A DNA stretch of 64,000 nt. Source: an uncultured Clostridium sp. GTDB lineage: Bacteria; Bacillota; Clostridia; Oscillospirales; Acutalibacteraceae. The translations under genes were made by a program, and so were the position numbers. The stretch covers positions 1 to 64,000 of the forward strand of contig CABRLN010000006.1 of NCBI GenBank assembly GCA_902471875.1. The letters run 5' to 3'. This document shows, one piece after another, positions 9,087-17,240 of the stretch; positions within the stretch are counted from its first letter, which is position 1; the number at the start of each line of letters is the position of its first letter. Under the pieces are notes generated by a model that saw nothing but the letters and a program-made list of their open reading frames with translations, was not told the DNA's origin and did not search any database.

Positions 9087-10214
9087 TTAATCTCCTATAT
9101 ATAAATTATTATAATGTTTTTCTAAATAATAATTCTCTAACCATTGAGCATTTGATTTAATATCAAAACCCGCCTCACAAATTTGCTTGTAAGTATTCTT
9201 TCTTTCATAATTGTCTGCAAAATCAATTATACTCTCTGCCCATGTATGTGCATCACTGTCCAACTGAACTATTTTTCCTAATTCTTTAATAAAAATAGAT
9301 TGCTCCGGAACTTTGTCAGAAATTACACATTTTAAGCCGGACGCTTGTGCTTCCACCAATGTTACAGGCAATCCTTCGTAATGAGAGGGCATTACAAAAG
9401 CATCCATAACCTGCATAATATTATATATATCACTTCTATTGCCCATAAAAATAACATAATCTTCTATTCCTAATCTTTCTGCTTTATTTCTAACAGCTTC
9501 CTCAAGGTCACCTTTACCCACCAATATAAGTTTAGCTTTATTATTGGTCATTTTTAAAATTTCAGCAAAAATATCAATAAGGTAATCATGATTTTTTACC
9601 CAATTAAATCTTCCTACATGACCTATCACCAATTCATCATCTGCAAGCATTAAATCTTTCTTTAATTTATTCCTTACATTCTCATCAAAAACAAATTTTT
9701 CAGCATCAACTGCATTACTTAATATTTTATATGTACTTCCTCTAAACATCCAGTCACCTGCCATTTTACTGCAAGCAAACAGCTCTGTAGCATACTTTGG
9801 AATACTTCTCATATAGTATTTTTTTATAATATATTTAAAATTTCTGTCTTGATTAGAACTATGACTATGCCCTATACGAACCGGAACATTATTTCTTTTT
9901 GCCGATTTTAATGCAATCGAACTTAAACAATCTTGATGAACATGTACTATCTTATATTCAGGATGATCTTTAAAAAAATTATTTAGCTTTTTGTGGTAGT
10001 CAAAGCTAAAAGGATTTAATCTTGGTAAAGTAAATATTTTACCTCCTAATGATATTATTTCATCATCATAGACAGCCTTTTCTTTTCTGTGAACTAAAAA
10101 GTCAAATTGAACTTTTTCTCGATCTATATTTCTGTAATAATTCATAATTAGTGTTTCCAAGCCGCCCATTCTCATGTCTGTAACAACATGTAGAATTCTT
10201 ATTGGATTACTCAT
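9087..10214 (-). CDS. Family 4 glycosyltransferase (EpsF-like)
   Basis: A 375-residue GT-B enzyme. The N-terminal half begins RILHVVTDM with a GGLE acceptor-side loop, and the C-terminal half has the GHVGRF, LVGKGD and MPSHYEGLP segments of GT4 donor domains; the last holds the family Glu (E-x7-E region: EGLPVTLVEA). The closest type is the EpsF/CapM-like transferases of capsule loci. Its start overlaps the stop of the dehydrogenase gene by 4 bp, a sign of translational coupling. Sugar specificity is not predictable from sequence alone. Confidence 0.9.
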   Translation of the reverse strand: MSNPIRILHVVTDMRMGGLETLIMNYYRNIDREKVQFDFLVHRKEKAVYDDEIISLGGKIFTLPRLNPFSFDYHKKLNNFFKDHPEYKIVHVHQDCLSSIALKSAKRNNVPVRIGHSHSSNQDRNFKYIIKKYYMRSIPKYATELFACSKMAGDWMFRGSTYKILSNAVDAEKFVFDENVRNKLKKDLMLADDELVIGHVGRFNWVKNHDYLIDIFAEILKMTNNKAKLILVGKGDLEEAVRNKAERLGIEDYVIFMGNRSDIYNIMQVMDAFVMPSHYEGLPVTLVEAQASGLKCVISDKVPEQSIFIKELGKIVQLDSDAHTWAESIIDFADNYERKNTYKQICEAGFDIKSNAQWLENYYLEKHYNNLYIGD

Positions 10215-11134
10215 ATGATCTGTCCTCTCATATTAATAAACTCTTTTAAATTATTATAAATCACACTGAACAATCTCTCTATGTTTTTAGGTGATACAAA
10301 GGAGTTATGTGGTGAAATATACAGATTATCTATATTCCATAATTCACTTTGACTATCAAGAGGCTCATTTTCAAAAACATCTAACGCAGCAGCTTTAATT
10401 TTTTTCGTCTTTAAGCACTGCACTAAGCATTTTTCATCAATTATACCACCTCTGGACATATTTATAATTATGCTGTTAGGCTTCATACTAAATAACAATT
10501 CTCTATCAAATAAATTTTTAGTTAATTCAGTAAGCGGCAACGTAATTATAACAATATCACTTTTTTTTATTATATCTTCAATATTATCAATATGATAATA
10601 TGCATCATAATAATGTGATAAAGGCTTTACAAGGTCAACAGCAGCTACACTGACATCAAATGCTTTTAGTCTTTTTGCCACCTGTGTTCCTATATCTCCA
10701 GCTCCTATAATTGCCGCACAACTTCCATTAAGTTCTAATAATTCTCTATTTTTCTCCCATGCACATTCATTTTGTTTGTCAAAAAAAAACTTGGTATTCT
10801 TATAAATATCAAGTATTTTAGTCATACACCATTCTGCCATTGGGACACTGTAAACACCCTTAGCATTTTTTAATATAATACTCTTTCGAGTTATATAATT
10901 TAGAGGAAGCCTATCTAAACCAGCACTTGTAGCTTGTATAAATTTTAAATTATTAAAATTATTTATGTGATTATACAAAAACAAACTGTTACACACAACT
11001 GCGTCAAAGATTGTACAGTCAATGTTTATAGGTTCTCTTTCATTCTGTACATAGGTTATGTTAAATCCAAGTGATTTTAAACTTTTTATTTGATCATCAG
11101 TGTATCTGAAAGCACCTGTCAATAATAAATTCAT
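10211..11134 (-). CDS. D-isomer 2-hydroxyacid dehydrogenase family protein
   Basis: A 307-residue NAD(P)-dependent oxidoreductase. The Rossmann motif GAGDIG is at 144-149, followed by an Asp (about 167) that suggests NAD. The catalytic signature SRGG, the ENEPL Glu and the SPHNS His are all present, so it should be active. The family interconverts 2-oxo acids and D-2-hydroxy acids. It lies inside a polysaccharide locus, overlapping the GT4 gene and following the aldolase-like gene, so the two may make a hydroxy-acid or sugar-acid substituent for the glycan. That role is inference. Confidence 0.85.
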   Translation of the reverse strand: MNLLLTGAFRYTDDQIKSLKSLGFNITYVQNEREPINIDCTIFDAVVCNSLFLYNHINNFNNLKFIQATSAGLDRLPLNYITRKSIILKNAKGVYSVPMAEWCMTKILDIYKNTKFFFDKQNECAWEKNRELLELNGSCAAIIGAGDIGTQVAKRLKAFDVSVAAVDLVKPLSHYYDAYYHIDNIEDIIKKSDIVIITLPLTELTKNLFDRELLFSMKPNSIIINMSRGGIIDEKCLVQCLKTKKIKAAALDVFENEPLDSQSELWNIDNLYISPHNSFVSPKNIERLFSVIYNNLKEFINMRGQII

Positions 11135-11217
11135 TCTTAAAATTCCTTATCCGTCCATAAAATCATGGATATTTATCAAAATTATAATAACATATAAACT
11201 ACATCTTAGATTTCACA

Positions 11218-12054
11218 TTACATAATCCTTTTACTTTTTATCTCATTAACAATATTGTTAATTATTAATGACATTGTTTCTCTGTTACTCGTAAAAAATG
11301 CTTCATCTTTAGCAGACAAAATATTTTCATAATTTCTAATTTCAGTAAGACCTGCCAGAAATCTTAACTTAAAATCTTCGATATTGTCATAATGGTTAAG
11401 ATTAGAAAAACTGCGTGAAAGTATTGCTCCGGATGATCCCAACCTGTAATGTTCAGCAATAATATATTCTGCATTTAAAGTTCCTTTACCTAATGCAGCA
11501 ATACCACCTATACCATAAGGTATTCCTTTTTTTGCAAAAGAACTGCATAGCCTTTCAACAACACCGTTAGTTAGTAATTCAAACATAAAATCTAAACCAT
11601 AACCAATATGAAGATCATTCAAGCCTATATGTACTTCGTCTATACCATCTAATGATAAAATATAATCAACTATCTCAACTGCCTGTGGTGTTTCAAACAA
11701 AAGCATAGTTTTTACTCTGCCATTAACACACTTTAAAAAAACTTCAACTTCCTTAACCGTTTTAAAGTATGGCAACATTATAATGTCCGCACCGTCATGA
11801 ACAATTTTGTCAATTTCATGTTGAGTACCATCATTTACAGGATTACATCTAACTAAAAGCTCTCCTTTTTTAATAACCTTTCTCAATTTTGCTACGTCAT
11901 TTATTGAATGTTTTGAAATAACTGTATCTAAATGACCTTGACGCTCTTCTTTACCTATAATTTCTAAATCAAGAAATATTCTGTCAACTCCATATTCATC
12001 AATAATTTCGGCAACTTCAGGTTTATTGGTTATATACATTAACTTAAGCGCCAT
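11218..12054 (-). CDS. HpcH/HpaI aldolase/citrate lyase-type protein
   Basis: A 278-residue TIM-barrel protein of the HpcH/HpaI and citrate lyase beta superfamily, which cleave or form C-C bonds with a pyruvate or acetyl-CoA enolate held by a metal. The FETPQAV segment carries the metal-binding Glu and a GLNDL segment carries the second acidic ligand. An upstream in-frame TTG exists, but GGAGGG at 12061-12066 is 6 nt before ATG 12054, which decides the start. It is the first gene of the leftward polysaccharide operon. The substrate is unknown, and such an enzyme is unusual in a glycan locus. Confidence 0.8.
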   Translation of the reverse strand: MALKLMYITNKPEVAEIIDEYGVDRIFLDLEIIGKEERQGHLDTVISKHSINDVAKLRKVIKKGELLVRCNPVNDGTQHEIDKIVHDGADIIMLPYFKTVKEVEVFLKCVNGRVKTMLLFETPQAVEIVDYILSLDGIDEVHIGLNDLHIGYGLDFMFELLTNGVVERLCSSFAKKGIPYGIGGIAALGKGTLNAEYIIAEHYRLGSSGAILSRSFSNLNHYDNIEDFKLRFLAGLTEIRNYENILSAKDEAFFTSNRETMSLIINNIVNEIKSKRIM

Positions 12055-12272
12055 ATACTTACCCTCCAAAATTTGTCATAACATCTATTATTATTATTAA
12101 TTATAACACACCAATAATAATAAAATCAATATAACAAACTTATGTAATATATAACATATATCATGATTTTTTATACATTTTTTTTAGATAACAGCTAAAA
12201 TATCTTATTATTTTATACCACTTATTATAAAATAATAAATATTTACAGCACAAAAGTATGTATAATACAAAA

Positions 12273-12298
12273 AGAGGATACCACGCTTGGTATCCTCT
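12273..12298 (-). terminator. Terminator downstream of the repeat-bearing membrane protein
   Basis: A perfect 11-bp stem (12273-12283 with 12288-12298) and a 4-nt loop. Reading leftward it is followed by a U-rich stretch. It ends the gene at 12322-13173. The rest of 12055-12321 is AT-rich and must hold the promoter of the polysaccharide operon, but no box stands out. Confidence 0.8.
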
Positions 12299-12321
12299 AA
12301 GTTTATATTTATAAATATAAA

Positions 12322-13173
12322 TTACTGGTTAATATTATTGTTATTGCCAACATTATTTGATGTATTATTATTAGCTGTAGTATTCACATTGCCTGTACTG
12401 TAATTATTTGTGTTAAAATTATTAGGATTACCAGAATTGTAACCATTACTATTAAAATTATTAACACCATTATTATTTACATCGTTATTAAAATTGTTAT
12501 TAGGTACATTATAGTTAACTGCTTCAGGCACAACAGTCTTAATAATTCTGATTTTACCAATAATTGGTAATTCATTTGCTCTACCCTTTACAGCATTGTA
12601 AATACCTAAAATCATATATCCCAATGGTAATACATAGCACACCAACCCTAGAAGAATGTTTAAAATAACACCTAAAATTGGAATAAAGCTAAAAATAATT
12701 GACAATATACCATCTGCAATGCCAAGTACAATAGCAAATAAGAAAAAAATTAATCCCTGATTAGCATGAAATCTGGCATATCTTGAATTTTTGCAAGCCA
12801 ACAACGGAATTAAAAATAAAATTCCTATGTAAGCAAAAATACACATTGTTTTATTATCAGCAATATCCTGTGGACTAATGGCATCTTTTGCAACAGGTGT
12901 ATTAATGATAAAATCCTTTACCTTATCTACAAAACCTTGTGCACCACCGCCCTGTTGATATTGATTATAATTTTGCTGACCATTTGGCTGCTGATACTGG
13001 TTAAAGTTTTGCTGACCATTTGGCTGTTGATACTGGTTAAAGTTTTGCTGACCATTTGGCTGCTGATACTGGTTAAAGTTTTGCTGACCATTTGGCTGCT
13101 GATATTGGTTAAAGTTTTGCTGACCATTTGGCTGCTGGTATTGGTTATTTTGATTATTATTCATAACATTCAT
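12322..13173 (-). CDS. Tic20/DUF4870-like membrane protein with N-terminal Gln/Asn-rich repeats
   Basis: About 283 residues. The N-terminal third is a 12-residue repeat, YQQPNGQQNFNQ and variants, in five near-identical copies. The middle holds a short hydrophobic core of three to four membrane helices with a conserved FHANQG motif and a C-terminal ELPIIGKI segment, typical of the Tic20/DUF4870-like family of unknown bacterial function. The C-terminal tail of about 70 residues is again Asn-rich. The start is taken as ATG 13173, 5 nt after a GAAGG core; ATG 13164 is possible. The adjacent gene at 13500 encodes a paralogue without the repeats, so the repeat was probably gained or expanded after duplication. 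Confidence 0.75.
   Translation of the reverse strand: MNVMNNNQNNQYQQPNGQQNFNQYQQPNGQQNFNQYQQPNGQQNFNQYQQPNGQQNFNQYQQPNGQQNYNQYQQGGGAQGFVDKVKDFIINTPVAKDAISPQDIADNKTMCIFAYIGILFLIPLLACKNSRYARFHANQGLIFFLFAIVLGIADGILSIIFSFIPILGVILNILLGLVCYVLPLGYMILGIYNAVKGRANELPIIGKIRIIKTVVPEAVNYNVPNNNFNNDVNNNGVNNFNSNGYNSGNPNNFNTNNYSTGNVNTTANNNTSNNVGNNNNINQ
12952..13131. repeat. 36-bp tandem repeat within a coding region
   Basis: Five head-to-tail 36-bp units (12952, 12988, 13024, 13060, 13096) plus a degenerate partial sixth. The unit is a multiple of 3, so copy-number changes keep the reading frame and add or remove 12 residues. Units 2 to 5 differ by only a few silent changes, which suggests recent expansion. 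Confidence 0.95.
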
Positions 13174-13436
13174 TACCCCCTTCAAAAAATAAAAAACATG
13201 ACAATCTCTATATAAATATATATAAGAAAAACTATCATACATTCATATGGAGTATATCACATAAACAGTATAATGTCAAGAAAAGAAATAATACTTTCTT
13301 GTATTACAAACTTTTTGTTCTCATTATTTATAATATCAAATTTCTATTAAATAATAGTTAGTATTAATCCACAACTAATTTTAAGTAACTTCTATCATAT
13401 AAAGTGTGCGTACTTTTGCCATTTTAAATATAAAAA

Positions 13437-13460
13437 GAGAAAGCCAATAAAGGCTTTCTC
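13437..13460 (-). terminator. Intrinsic terminator between the paralogous membrane genes
   Basis: A 9-bp perfect stem (13437-13445 with 13452-13460) and a 6-nt loop, followed leftward by a U-run. It ends the 13500-13916 gene. The rest of 13174-13499 shows no gene and probably contains the promoter of the repeat-bearing paralogue. Confidence 0.8.
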
Positions 13461-13499
13461 CTCCATAATAAATGTGTTATGTAATCTTTTTTTAATAAA

Positions 13500-13916
13500 T
13501 TATTTTAAAATCTTAATTTTGCCAATTAGAGGAAGTTCCTTAGCCTTACCGGTTACAGCATTTACAATTCCAATAATAACCAATACAAGCTCAGCAATAG
13601 ACAAAACCCAACCAATAATTAGACCAACAATCGGAATAAGTCCTAAAATTGCAATTACAATATTTACAATGATTGCAAATATAAACAGAATTATACCTTG
13701 ATTAGCATGGAAACGTGCATACCTTGAGTCTTTAGCAGCCAACAATGGAATTAAAAACAAAATTCCAATATATGAGAAAAGGCTGATAACTTTGTTGTTT
13801 TCAATATCTTGTGGATCCATTTGTGTTGTTTCGTCAACAACATTGTTTACAAAATTCTTGGCATTGTCAGCAAAGCCATTATTTGTTTGATTGTTTGGAG
13901 TTTGATTGTTGTTCAT
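13500..13916 (-). CDS. Tic20/DUF4870-like small membrane protein
   Basis: About 138 residues. A short Asn-rich N-terminus is followed by an acidic amphipathic stretch, then three to four membrane helices with the conserved FHANQGIILF segment and the C-terminal KELPLIGKIKI motif. It is closely similar to the core of the 12322-13173 product, so the two are tandem duplicates. It begins Met-Asn-Met; AAAGAGG is 7 nt from the second ATG (13916), preferred here over the ATG at 13922. Family function is unknown in bacteria; the Tic20 resemblance refers to fold type only. Confidence 0.8.
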   Translation of the reverse strand: MNNNQTPNNQTNNGFADNAKNFVNNVVDETTQMDPQDIENNKVISLFSYIGILFLIPLLAAKDSRYARFHANQGIILFIFAIIVNIVIAILGLIPIVGLIIGWVLSIAELVLVIIGIVNAVTGKAKELPLIGKIKILK

Positions 13917-13983
13917 GTTCATACCTCTTTCTTTTCTTAAATTATATAGTATATAAATTATGTAAAATATTACTAGGAAATAA

Positions 13984-15396
13984 TTACTTAATTATTTCCT
14001 TAATAATATTTTCTGCCGCCATAGCATCAGCCTTGCCTCTGCTGTTTTTCATTACATAACCTACAACCGCTTTAATAGCCTTTTCCTTGCCGTTTTTATA
14101 ATCCGCAACAGCATTAGGATTAGCTTCTACCGCCTCTTGACACAGCTTTCTTGTAGCTTCTTCATCAAGACCACCCATATCATTTTCCGAAATAATCTCA
14201 CTTACCATTTTACCAGTTTTCAGCATTTTGTCAAGAGTTGATTTTGCAAGATTCATTTTTATTTTTTTATCATCCAGTAATTTAATAAGTTCTCTTAAGC
14301 TTTCAGCAGATACTAAAATATTAAACTCTTCTTTAGCAGATTCATTTTCAATAGTTCTAAAAATTTGACCTATAATAAAATTAGCCGCTGTTCGCGGATT
14401 AACTGTATCCTTGCTTGCCTGTTCAAAATACTCGGCAACTTTTTTATACTTTACAAGCAGTTGTGCATCAGCTGCAGGAATACCCAATTCATCAATATAT
14501 CTTTTCAACTTTTCGTCAGGAAGTTCAGGAATAGTCTTTTCAAGCTCTTCAACCTCTTGATCCGTTACATTTATTGTAACAAGGTCAGGGTCACGAAAAT
14601 AACGGTAGTCGTTTGCATCTTCTTTGCCCCTCATACTTGAAGTTGTGTTGGTGACATCGTCATAACGCAAAGTTTCCTGCTGTACCTGTCCGCCGCTTTC
14701 AATAAGATCAATTTGTCTTTCCTGTTCATACTCAATAGCCTTAGCCATAAAAGCAATTGAGTTCATATTTTTAATTTCAGTTCTTGTGCCAAATGCTTCT
14801 TGACCCTGAGGACGTACAGAAATATTAACATCACACCTCATTGAACCTTCTTGCATTTTACAATCAGACACACCTACATATCTCATTATAAGCTGCAATT
14901 TTTCAACATATTCCTTAACCTCGTCAACTGAGCGAAAATCAGGCTCAGTAACAATTTCAATAAGAGGAACACCGCCGCGGTTATAGTCAACATATGTGTC
15001 ACCCTTTTGGTGAATAAGCTTACCGGCGTCTTCTTCTATATGAATACGGTTCAGTCTTATTTTTCTGCCGTTGCTAAGCTCAATATATCCATTTTTACAA
15101 AGAGGCTTGTCATACTGCGAAATTTGGTAAGCCTTTGACAAGTCAGGATAGCAATAATTCTTTCTGTCCATTTTTGAAATTCTTGAAATTTCACAGTTGG
15201 TTGCCAAGCCGGCCCTTATGGCATACCTAACAACCTCATTATTAAGTTTAGGCAATGTACCAGGCAAGCCAATGCATATTGGACAGCAATGCGTATTAGG
15301 ACTGCCGCCAAATTCTGTAGTACAGCCACAGAAAATTTTAGTTTTTGTACTTAACTCAACATGAGTTTCAAGTCCTGCAACAAGCTCGTATTTCAT
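13984..15396 (-). CDS. gatB: Asp/Glu-tRNA(Asn/Gln) amidotransferase subunit B
   Basis: A 470-residue GatB. It holds the kinase and transamidation chamber that phosphorylates the Glu or Asp on misacylated tRNA and then replaces the phosphate with ammonia from GatA. The N-terminus carries the ETHVEL signature and the Cys pairs near CGC and CPIC that bind zinc. The cradle domain is in the middle and the tRNA-binding YqeY-like tail domain at about 320-470. Its start overlaps the gatA stop by 4 bp. Length is normal for the family, with no sign of damage. Confidence 0.97.
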   Translation of the reverse strand: MKYELVAGLETHVELSTKTKIFCGCTTEFGGSPNTHCCPICIGLPGTLPKLNNEVVRYAIRAGLATNCEISRISKMDRKNYCYPDLSKAYQISQYDKPLCKNGYIELSNGRKIRLNRIHIEEDAGKLIHQKGDTYVDYNRGGVPLIEIVTEPDFRSVDEVKEYVEKLQLIMRYVGVSDCKMQEGSMRCDVNISVRPQGQEAFGTRTEIKNMNSIAFMAKAIEYEQERQIDLIESGGQVQQETLRYDDVTNTTSSMRGKEDANDYRYFRDPDLVTINVTDQEVEELEKTIPELPDEKLKRYIDELGIPAADAQLLVKYKKVAEYFEQASKDTVNPRTAANFIIGQIFRTIENESAKEEFNILVSAESLRELIKLLDDKKIKMNLAKSTLDKMLKTGKMVSEIISENDMGGLDEEATRKLCQEAVEANPNAVADYKNGKEKAIKAVVGYVMKNSRGKADAMAAENIIKEIIK

Positions 15397-16865
15397 AGCT
15401 TAACCCCCATTTCTGCACTTTTAAACATCGTTGAATGTGTGGCATTTTCATAATGCCAAGCAGCATTCAATATAGATGCCTCATCAAAGGTATTGCCAAT
15501 TAGCTGCATACCTATAGGCATACCATTAGAATTAAACCCACACGGTACAGACACTGCAGGCAAGCCTGCAATATTTATTGGAACAGTACAAATATCTGTA
15601 AGATAAGTTTCAATAGGGTCGCTTACAGCTTTACCAACCTCAAAGGCTGTCATTGGTACGGTAGGAGCTAAAATTATATCTATCTTTTCAAAAGCATTTT
15701 TAAAATTTTTAACTATTGTTCCTCGCAAATTTTGTGCCTTTTTATAATAAGCATCATAATAGCCTGCACTAAGCACATAAGTACCCAGCATAATTCTTCT
15801 TTTAACCTCGCTGCCAAAGCCCTCACTTCTTGTTTTGCAAATCATATCGTTTACATCATTATAGCTTGGAGTTTTGTAGCCGTATCTTATGCCATCGTAT
15901 CTGCCTAAATTAGAAGAAGCCTCGGCACAAGCTAAAATATAATAAACAGGCAAAGCGTATTTCAAAGCAGGAAGGTCAAAGTAAACAATTTCTGCACCCA
16001 AGCTTTCGTAAACCTTACAGGCATTTAATACAGCTTCTTTTACATCATCACGAATACCCTCAAGATATTCTTTAGCAACACCAATTTTCATACCCTTAAT
16101 ATCCTTCTTAAGGGTATCGCAAGTGCTTACTCCCTTACTTCCCTGTGAGGTTGAATCCATAGGGTCATACTTTGAAATATTATCATATACAATAGCAGTA
16201 TCCTCAACTGTTGTGGTTATAGGACCTATTTGGTCAAGGCTTGAGGCATATGCAATTAAGCCATATCTTGAAACGCTTCCGTATGTAGGCTTTAAACCTA
16301 CAATGCCGCAAAAGCTGGCAGGCTGTCTTATTGAACCGCCAGTGTCTGAACCTAAACCGTAAACTGCAATGTTTCCGCCAACAGCCGAAGCAACACCGCC
16401 TGATGAGCCACCTGCAACATGGTTAATATTATGAGGGTTTTTAGCACCGCCAAACACCGATGTTTCGCAGGAAGAACCCATAGCGAATTCGTCCATATTC
16501 GTTTTTCCAAGTAGTACAGCATTTTCATTCTGCAAAATATTCCAAACTGTAGCATCATAAATTGGTTTATAACCTTGCAAAATTTTTGAACAGCAGGTGG
16601 TTTCAATGCCATTAGTCGAAATATTATCCTTTAATGTCATTGGTACACCCGCAAGAAGAGAAATATCCTCTCCCTTTGCAATTTTATCGTCAACAGCTTT
16701 AGCACCCTTGAGTGCAGTTTCAGCTGTAACATTTACATATGCATTTAAATCACCATTGGTATTGTTAATGGCATTTAAATATTGCTGTGTAAGCTCTGTA
16801 CAAGAAATTTCTTTACTTGTAAGCATTTCGTTAATAGCCCTAATTTTGCTTTTAACCTCTGCCAT
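15393..16865 (-). CDS. gatA: Asp/Glu-tRNA(Asn/Gln) amidotransferase subunit A
   Basis: A 490-residue amidase-signature enzyme that releases ammonia from Gln for GatB. The catalytic Ser-cis-Ser-Lys triad is visible: Lys79 (MTLKDN), Ser154 (GGSSGG) and Ser178 (TGGSIRQ). An upstream in-frame TTG lies within the ribosome-binding site (GAAGGG), so ATG 16865 is chosen. It follows gatC by 75 bp and overlaps gatB, giving the order aspS-gatC-gatA-gatB. Complete and normal in length. Confidence 0.97.
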   Translation of the reverse strand: MAEVKSKIRAINEMLTSKEISCTELTQQYLNAINNTNGDLNAYVNVTAETALKGAKAVDDKIAKGEDISLLAGVPMTLKDNISTNGIETTCCSKILQGYKPIYDATVWNILQNENAVLLGKTNMDEFAMGSSCETSVFGGAKNPHNINHVAGGSSGGVASAVGGNIAVYGLGSDTGGSIRQPASFCGIVGLKPTYGSVSRYGLIAYASSLDQIGPITTTVEDTAIVYDNISKYDPMDSTSQGSKGVSTCDTLKKDIKGMKIGVAKEYLEGIRDDVKEAVLNACKVYESLGAEIVYFDLPALKYALPVYYILACAEASSNLGRYDGIRYGYKTPSYNDVNDMICKTRSEGFGSEVKRRIMLGTYVLSAGYYDAYYKKAQNLRGTIVKNFKNAFEKIDIILAPTVPMTAFEVGKAVSDPIETYLTDICTVPINIAGLPAVSVPCGFNSNGMPIGMQLIGNTFDEASILNAAWHYENATHSTMFKSAEMGVKL

Positions 16866-16940
16866 CGGTATCAATCCCTTCTATTTCCGTATATTGCCTG
16901 CATAATTTATAGGCACAGGTACTGCAAACACACACTGCTT

Positions 16941-17222
16941 TTAAAGACAACGCTTTTTTACCAAAAAGCAGTCATCAGCCTTGTCGCCTGCATTTTCTAA
17001 TATTTTTTCTGTAGGATATGACGCTGTTACTACATCTTCTCTGAATGCATTTGACAAATTGTTAATATTGTCAAACTCTTCCCCGTCGGTAGGTGCGTTA
17101 TTTATAGCGTCTGCAAAGTCAACAATACTTTGCATTTCTTTTGTCATTGCGTCCAATTCGTCTTCTTTTACAGAAAGCTTTGCAAGACGAGCAATTTGTA
17201 TTACATCTTCATGGGATACCAC
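16941..17222 (-). CDS. gatC: Asp/Glu-tRNA(Asn/Gln) amidotransferase subunit C
   Basis: A 93-residue GatC, the small belt that wraps around the GatA-GatB interface and stabilises it. It has the usual N-terminal helix motif (IARLAKLSV) and the two-helix plus extended-tail layout. The start is GTG at 17222, 8 nt after GGGAGG. It is placed 18 bp downstream of aspS, which ties the amidotransferase to a misacylating AspRS. Confidence 0.94.
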   Translation of the reverse strand: MVSHEDVIQIARLAKLSVKEDELDAMTKEMQSIVDFADAINNAPTDGEEFDNINNLSNAFREDVVTASYPTEKILENAGDKADDCFLVKKRCL

Positions 17223-17240
17223 TTTTGTTACCTCCCTCGG

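Noticed and set aside
12952..13131. CRISPR-like array of 36-bp units
   Set aside because: The units are contiguous without spacers and lie in a coding frame; no cas gene is present.
12937..13215. Leucine/isoleucine-rich rightward ORF with a regular repeat
   Set aside because: It is the complement of the Gln/Asn repeat in the leftward membrane protein gene; it has no ribosome-binding site, and its periodicity comes only from the 36-bp repeat.
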